A DNA stretch of 25,556 bases from an uncultured Clostridium sp. (GTDB lineage Bacteria; Bacillota; Clostridia; TANB77; CAG-508). The stretch covers positions 1-25,556 of the forward strand of contig USQY01000021.1 in assembly GCA_900557045.1 (NCBI GenBank), in the 5' to 3' direction. The notes beneath the pieces were generated by a model. That model had not been told where the DNA came from. It saw nothing but the letters and a program-made list of their open reading frames with translations, and ran no database searches. How positions within the stretch are numbered: the stretch's first letter is position 1; each line of letters opens with the position of its first letter. This document shows positions 21,741 to 25,556 of the stretch, one piece after another. A program made the position numbers and the translations under genes.

Positions 21741-22742
21741 ATGAATAATAATTTTAGTGAAAAATTGAAGAAATTAAGAAAAGATGCAGGTGTAACTCAA
21801 CAGAGTTTAGCAGACGCTATTGGTGAGAAGCGTTCTAGCATAGCTAATTATGAGTCAAACAATTCCCTACCAGGATTTGAAATATTGAACAAACTATCTA
21901 GCTTTTTCAATGTTCCTGTAGGATATCTAACTGGGCAAACGAACTCACTTGTTAGTGAATATACATTTAAAACATTAGAGGATTACATTAACATCACACC
22001 AGATATAAAACCATTATGGCTTAGAATTAGTAATCCTGTTAAATATAAATCTTTTAAAGGATTTGAGGTTTATGGTCCAACAGAAAAGGCCAAAATTGAA
22101 TTTTTTAATCCTTTAGAGCAAAAGAAAAAAAATAATAGTTCAAGAATTTATATTGAGTTTCTTAACATTGCAAGTAGTACATTTATAAATAAAGAAGTTT
22201 TGTATAAATCAGTGTATTCATTTTTAACTGATTACGGTTTTTTAGGAGATTTATCTGGAATTTCTTCTGAAGAAAATAAACAATATTTTACACTATTAAA
22301 ACCGCATGAATTTGCTATTATGGATACTGTATATTACAATCCAGCTTTATATCAATTTGACCTACTTTACAAAAGTGCTGAATACCCTTATAAAGATAGG
22401 TTTTCGGAGGTTTTGAATCACTACGGAATAATAGGCTATTTTGAACCTATACAAAGTGTGATTGATTGTATATCTGATATGGATAGATTAGTACGTCCTT
22501 TAGCAGATGATGAAGCACTAATTTCATCTACTTTAGAACAAATTTCTTATCGTACTTCTGGTATTAGAAAGAGGTTTGTTGAAACTGATACTGGTGAAAT
22601 TGTGGAAAGTATTGGTTATAGAAACTTATTATCATTAATGTATTATGAATTGTTTTTAGATATAAAAAGTGGAAATATTCCACAGTATTGTTATGAATGT
22701 CACAAATATTATTTGCCTGATGAAAAACATAAATGTAAATAA
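21741..22742 (+). CDS. XRE-family regulator with long C-terminal zinc-knuckle domain
   Basis: A 333-residue regulator. The ATG at 21741 lies eight bases after GGAG; the in-frame GTG at 21732 overlaps that site. Residues 5-65 are an XRE helix-turn-helix (LKKLRKDAGVTQQSLADAIG, RSSIANYESNNSLP, LSSFFNVPVGYLTG). The remaining 265 residues are not a usual LexA-like or ImmR-like partner-binding part. They form an alpha-helical domain ending in YCYECHKYYLPDEKHKCK, a C-x2-C...H-x-C zinc-knuckle candidate. This tail recalls those of ABATE- or DUF6076-like proteins, but I cannot assign it. It probably binds the TGTTT-N7-AAACA operators and acts as the element's lysogeny-type repressor. It is first in the operon with the nuclease and integrase genes. 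Confidence 0.7.
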   Translation: MNNNFSEKLKKLRKDAGVTQQSLADAIGEKRSSIANYESNNSLPGFEILNKLSSFFNVPVGYLTGQTNSLVSEYTFKTLEDYINITPDIKPLWLRISNPVKYKSFKGFEVYGPTEKAKIEFFNPLEQKKKNNSSRIYIEFLNIASSTFINKEVLYKSVYSFLTDYGFLGDLSGISSEENKQYFTLLKPHEFAIMDTVYYNPALYQFDLLYKSAEYPYKDRFSEVLNHYGIIGYFEPIQSVIDCISDMDRLVRPLADDEALISSTLEQISYRTSGIRKRFVETDTGEIVESIGYRNLLSLMYYELFLDIKSGNIPQYCYECHKYYLPDEKHKCK

Positions 22743-22763
22743 TAATTAGTAAAGGGGAGTTTT

Positions 22764-23786
22764 ATGAATATTTATGATGAAATTGATAATTGCATACATA
22801 TGTTAGATGAAGATTACATGAAAAATCTTCCAATAGTTTTAATAAAATTACTTACTATTACTGAAAAGATTGATAGTCCCTACCATTGGCTTTGGGTAAG
22901 ACTTCAAACTCATGAATTAAAAAGTAAATTCGAACCTGAAATGATGCAAAAATTTACTGAACTTTGTCATAATATAGGCTTAACTAATCCAGATCGAATT
23001 AAAGAAAAAGATGTTGAAATAACACGTGATTTCATGAAACACAGAACATTTGAAATTGGAAAAGATCAAATATATGGAGATTCAGTTGCAAATCTTATTT
23101 TAACAATACAATCTTTAGAACAAGAAATAAATAATATGAAATTGCCTGAAACTTTGCATCCTGTTGATTTATATTTTGAAAACAAAAAGCAAAGTAACTT
23201 AAAGCTTACATACAGAGAAGCACTTTCTAATTATAAGACAATTTTAAATCATATATACACACGAACATACCAAATCCTAACTGAACTTAAGTATTTAAAT
23301 CATCAAAACCAAACATCATATAGTAGTGCAGAAGCAATTTCAAAAATTGAAACCATCTTTAATAAATTTCATTCTATTAGTCAACAACTATTAGCTAGAC
23401 ACTCTAATAGAGAAACATTACATATTAAAGACGAGTATGATGTGCAAGATTTGTTACATTCTTTACTATTGATTTATTTTGATGATGTACGTTCTGAGGA
23501 AACTGTTCCTAGTCATGCAGGAGCAACTTCAAGACTAGATTTTCTTATAGCTCAATATGAAATAGGAATAGAGGTTAAAATGACAAGAAACGGATTGGCA
23601 GATAGAAAAATTGGAGAAGAACTTCTTATAGATATAGGTAGATATACACAACATCCTAAATGCAAAAACCTTCTATGTTTTATACATGATCCCGAATATA
23701 ATATTGAAAATTTTACCGGATTGAAAGCAGATTTAGAATCACACTCAAGTGAAACTTTTAATATTAGAGTATATATATCAAGATAA
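22764..23786 (+). CDS. PD-(D/E)XK nuclease-like protein (DpnII/MboI-type domain)
   Basis: A 340-residue protein. The first 215 residues are helical and unassigned. Residues 222-320 carry a restriction-endonuclease-like domain of the DpnII/MboI-associated type: EYDVQDLLHSLLLIYFDDVR (224-243), SRLDFLI (256-262, D259), then IGIEVKMTR (267-275, E270-V-K272), the D...ExK core, followed by LIDIGRYTQHPKCKNLLCFIHD (288-309). Such domains occur in many defence proteins, where the helical part acts as a sensor. GGGGAG lies five bases before the ATG, 21 bp after the XRE gene, and the integrase gene starts 37 bp downstream, so all three form one operon. It could be a defence effector whose dosage follows that of the repressor and integrase, or an aid to integration. 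Confidence 0.7.
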   Translation: MNIYDEIDNCIHMLDEDYMKNLPIVLIKLLTITEKIDSPYHWLWVRLQTHELKSKFEPEMMQKFTELCHNIGLTNPDRIKEKDVEITRDFMKHRTFEIGKDQIYGDSVANLILTIQSLEQEINNMKLPETLHPVDLYFENKKQSNLKLTYREALSNYKTILNHIYTRTYQILTELKYLNHQNQTSYSSAEAISKIETIFNKFHSISQQLLARHSNRETLHIKDEYDVQDLLHSLLLIYFDDVRSEETVPSHAGATSRLDFLIAQYEIGIEVKMTRNGLADRKIGEELLIDIGRYTQHPKCKNLLCFIHDPEYNIENFTGLKADLESHSSETFNIRVYISR

Positions 23787-23823
23787 TTTTTTCTCTATCA
23801 CACTGAAAGGAGGTGATGGAAGT

Positions 23824-25011
23824 GTGGTAGGAAACATCGAAAAACGTGGAGAGAATTCATACAGATTAAGAGTAGCTGGTGGATACACAGGAACTGGCAA
23901 ACGCATTACCTACAAAAAGACCGTACAAGCTAAAAACAAAACTGAAGCAGAAAAAGAATTAGCATTATTTATTTCAGAAATTGAAACTGGACAAGCTTTA
24001 TCTGCAAAGAAAATGCGTTTCAGAGATTTTTCAGAATTTTGGATAAACAACTATGCTATACCTAACTTATCCCCAAAAACTTATGAAAGATACAAAAGTA
24101 TGCTAAGAGCACGAATTCTCCCTTATTTAGGTAACATGTATATTGACAAAATTCAACCAATGCAATTAATGTATTTGTACCAAGAATTAGCTGAATGTAC
24201 TTACACTAGAAAAAATAAACAATACAAATTATCATCAAAAACAATTTTAGAACACCACCGATTATTACACTCAATGTTGCAACAAGCTGTATACTGGCAG
24301 ATGATACCTTATAATCCAGCATCAAGAGTAAAACCACCTAAAGCAACCAAACCTAGAATTAATTTTTATGATGATGCACAAACAATTGCATTAATTAAAG
24401 CATTGGAAGGTGAAGAACTAAAATTTAGAGTTATCATTCTTTTAACAATATTCACAGGCCTACGCCGCGGTGAAGTATTAGGATTGGAATGGCAAGATAT
24501 TGACTTAAAAAATTCTTCATTAGCTGTAAGACAAGCAAGTCAATATGTTTCATCAATTGGTATCTACACAAAAGATCCAAAAACTGAAACATCTAACAGA
24601 ATTATTAGTATACCTGAGTCAATTACAAAATTGCTAAAATCTTACAAAAGAAAACAATTAGAAAGGCGAATACAGATGGGCGATAAATGGATAAATACAG
24701 ATAGATTATTTGTACAATTTGACGGAAAACCAATGCACCCAGATACAATTACAAAATGGTTTAGGCAATTCCTAGAAGATAAAAATTTGCCACATATTAC
24801 TTTTCATGGCTTACGCCATACACATGCAACTTTGTTGATTTCACAAGGTTTGGATGTTCGAACTGTTAGTAACAGATTAGGACATGCTCAAACTTCTACT
24901 ACTTTAAATATCTATGCTCACGCATTTGCGAAAATGGACAGAGAGGCATCAGATAAATTAGATAATCTTCTATATACGGAAGATACAAAAAAGTATTTTA
25001 AAGCCAATTAA
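23824..25011 (+). CDS. int: Tyrosine-type site-specific integrase (Tn916 Int-like)
   Basis: A 395-residue integrase started at the GTG at 23824, ten bases after the strong AAAGGAGG; an upstream ATG at 23749 lies within the nuclease gene and has no such site. Residues 1-55 are the arm-binding domain (KRGENSYRLRVAGGYTGTGKR), 65-165 the core-binding SAM-like helices and 180-375 the catalytic domain. The catalytic set is complete: R214 in TGLRRGE, H328-x-x-R331 in HGLRHTHATLL, H354 in GHAQTSTT and the nucleophile Y364 in NIYAHA. The length fits Int of Tn916 and related elements. It recombines the tRNA-fMet core at 25444-25487, 432 bp downstream, and presumably uses the GTGCCCA pairs as arm sites. 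Confidence 0.9.
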   Translation: MVGNIEKRGENSYRLRVAGGYTGTGKRITYKKTVQAKNKTEAEKELALFISEIETGQALSAKKMRFRDFSEFWINNYAIPNLSPKTYERYKSMLRARILPYLGNMYIDKIQPMQLMYLYQELAECTYTRKNKQYKLSSKTILEHHRLLHSMLQQAVYWQMIPYNPASRVKPPKATKPRINFYDDAQTIALIKALEGEELKFRVIILLTIFTGLRRGEVLGLEWQDIDLKNSSLAVRQASQYVSSIGIYTKDPKTETSNRIISIPESITKLLKSYKRKQLERRIQMGDKWINTDRLFVQFDGKPMHPDTITKWFRQFLEDKNLPHITFHGLRHTHATLLISQGLDVRTVSNRLGHAQTSTTLNIYAHAFAKMDREASDKLDNLLYTEDTKKYFKAN

Positions 25012-25106
25012 ATGGCTGTCACATAGATTTACAATTAAATAGAAAGGAATTAAAAATGAATGGATAACAAAAACTGTAAACAATGTATTAAAGAAGTAAT
25101 ATTTAG

Positions 25107-25264
25107 TCAGTTAGATTCTGTTTGTTTATTGTAATTAAAACCAAATCTAAAAATCATATTTATCTTCACTATAATTGCAATAAATTATATTTAAGTTAAG
25201 AAAATAACATGAAAATTATAATATGGTTAAGTTCTAATTATAATAAACAAACAGAATCAACTGA
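25107..25264. repeat. Long inverted repeat downstream of the integrase gene
   Basis: The 432-bp gene-free stretch 25012-25443 contains arms GATTCTGTTTGTTTATT (25114-25130) and its exact inverse (25242-25258). Pairing extends outward (TCAGTT, one bulge) and inward (TAATTA after one mismatch) to about 30 bp. The loop of about 100 bp is AT-rich and has no reading frame. It could be a MITE-like insertion, a hairpin terminator region for the integrase operon, or part of the attachment-site complex. Confidence 0.7.
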
Positions 25265-25354
25265 AATAATTTAATTCAAAATATTTAATCTCAAATATAC
25301 TTAATTCAAAATTTCAAAAAAATCGGCTTACCTAAACCGAAACATAAAAAATCG

Positions 25355-25372
25355 GTGCCCATAACGTGCCCA
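25355..25372 (+). repeat. Right paired GTGCCCA sites (candidate integrase arm sites)
   Basis: GTGCCCA at 25355-25361 and 25366-25372, 11 bp apart and in the same orientation as the left pair at 5363/5374, lie 71 bp inside the right att core. Confidence 0.55.
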
Positions 25373-25404
25373 ATAATTTTTATGTTACCAAATTTGCAAA
25401 AAAA

Positions 25405-25433
25405 TTAGAGTCTACAATCTCTTGCGACTCTAA
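25405..25433 (-). terminator. Terminator carried beside the tRNA-fMet 3' half
   Basis: On the minus strand TTAGAGTC (25433... read leftward) and GACTCTAA pair (25405-25412 with 25426-25433), followed by seven T residues. It lies 10 bp beyond the tRNA 3' end, where a tRNA gene integrated by a tRNA-specific element needs a replacement terminator. Confidence 0.75.
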
Positions 25434-25442
25434 ATAAAAATC

Positions 25443-25487
25443 TGGTTGCGGGGGTAAGACTCGAACTTACGACCTTCGGGTTATGAG
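25443..25487 (-). tRNA. attR: 3' half of initiator tRNA-fMet (partial)
   Basis: On the minus strand the sequence runs CTCATAACCCGAAGG (anticodon loop with CAU and the CCC stem side diagnostic of initiator tRNA), variable loop GGTC, T-arm GTAAG-TTCGAGT-CTTAC, acceptor CCCCGCA, discriminator A and encoded CCA. This matches the 3' half of bacterial tRNA-fMet. The 5' half is missing: positions 25488-25556 do not read as D-arm or acceptor. It is therefore a partial gene, not a functional tRNA here. Confidence 0.8.
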
Positions 25488-25556
25488 ATATTTCAAAATA
25501 TTGGATCTAGGTCAAGTTTTTAGACACATTTTTCTACGAATTTATATATATTTTTC
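25488..25556. other. Flank beyond attR: not a tRNA 5' half
   Basis: These 69 bases are AT-rich and contain GGTCAAGTTTTTAGACACATT at 25510-25530. On the minus strand the first part reads TGTGTCTAAAAACTTGACC, vaguely like the terminal repeats of IS3-group elements. It may be the end of a second integrated element or of an insertion sequence that split the tRNA gene. Too short to settle. Confidence 0.3.

Larger units (their letters stand above)
5201..25487. mobile_element. Integrated element of about 20.3 kb bounded by tRNA-fMet 3' halves
   Basis: A 44-bp direct repeat (5201-5244 and 25444-25487, 42 of 44 identical, including 25 identical bases in a row at 5220-5244 and 25463-25487) delimits the element. 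The repeat is the 3' half of an initiator tRNA. A tyrosine recombinase gene lies 432 bp inside the right end, an excisionase-like gene and replication-type genes follow, and paired GTGCCCA arm-site candidates occur inside both ends. No T4SS, relaxase, coupling protein or phage structural gene is visible, which suggests a satellite-like or helper-dependent island carrying defence cargo. Confidence 0.85.

Noticed and set aside
22454..22466. A further AAAGTGTGATTG copy as an extra iteron
   Set aside because: It lies inside the XRE coding sequence, isolated from the cluster; chance similarity is likely.
25443..25487. A functional tRNA-Met gene at the right end
   Set aside because: Only the half from the anticodon loop to CCA is present; the flank does not supply a D-arm or 5' acceptor strand.

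Overview
The window is low-GC DNA (by eye around 30 % G+C) with strong AGGAGG ribosome binding sites and TTGACA/TATAAT-type promoters. This suggests a Firmicute, most likely a gut-type Clostridia; I cannot name the species. There are no ribosomal or housekeeping genes: the stretch is accessory DNA.

Layout. Positions 1-54 look like the end of an IS21-family insertion sequence. Positions 136-4976 hold small stand-alone accessory genes: a YdjM-like membrane hydrolase, an ASCH protein, an APH/CotS-like kinase, small DUF proteins, a 38-residue CPxC protein and a Fic AMP-transferase fused to a VbhA-like antitoxin segment. An operator array with a regular 22-bp period lies upstream of the Fic gene. 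Positions 5201-25487 form one integrated element of about 20.3 kb. It is bounded by a 44-bp direct repeat (42/44 identical) that is the 3' half of an initiator tRNA-fMet gene. A tyrosine recombinase (23824-25011) lies at the right end, and paired GTGCCCA repeats 11 bp apart sit inside both ends as candidate integrase arm sites.

Inside the element, the right part is the maintenance module. An XRE regulator, a PD-(D/E)XK nuclease-like protein and the integrase read rightward. An excisionase-like protein, a DnaC-like protein, a RusA-like protein and a replication-relaxation-type protein read leftward. Divergent promoters and TGTTT-N7-AAACA operators separate the two arms. A compact pair of symmetric hairpins and a repeat cluster between the RusA-like and relaxation-type genes are a candidate replication or transfer origin, or a structured leader. 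I see no conjugation genes, no recognisable relaxase and no capsid genes, so the layout fits a phage-satellite-like or non-autonomous mobilizable island.

The middle and left parts are cargo, much of it defence-like: a Clp-like AAA+ ATPase coupled to a DUF6414-like partner, an Mrr-type endonuclease, an AlwI-family type IIS restriction-modification pair, an XRE/ImmA regulator-protease pair, and an HNH - CHAT protease - HEPN-like operon. The CHAT gene is interrupted by a one-base frameshift. Farther left are a metallophosphoesterase, a methyltransferase gene with two frameshifts, a GNAT/2H-phosphoesterase pair and two nucleotide-metabolism genes. The most promising less-described systems are the HNH-CHAT-HEPN-like operon and the Clp-like AAA+/DUF6414-like pair.
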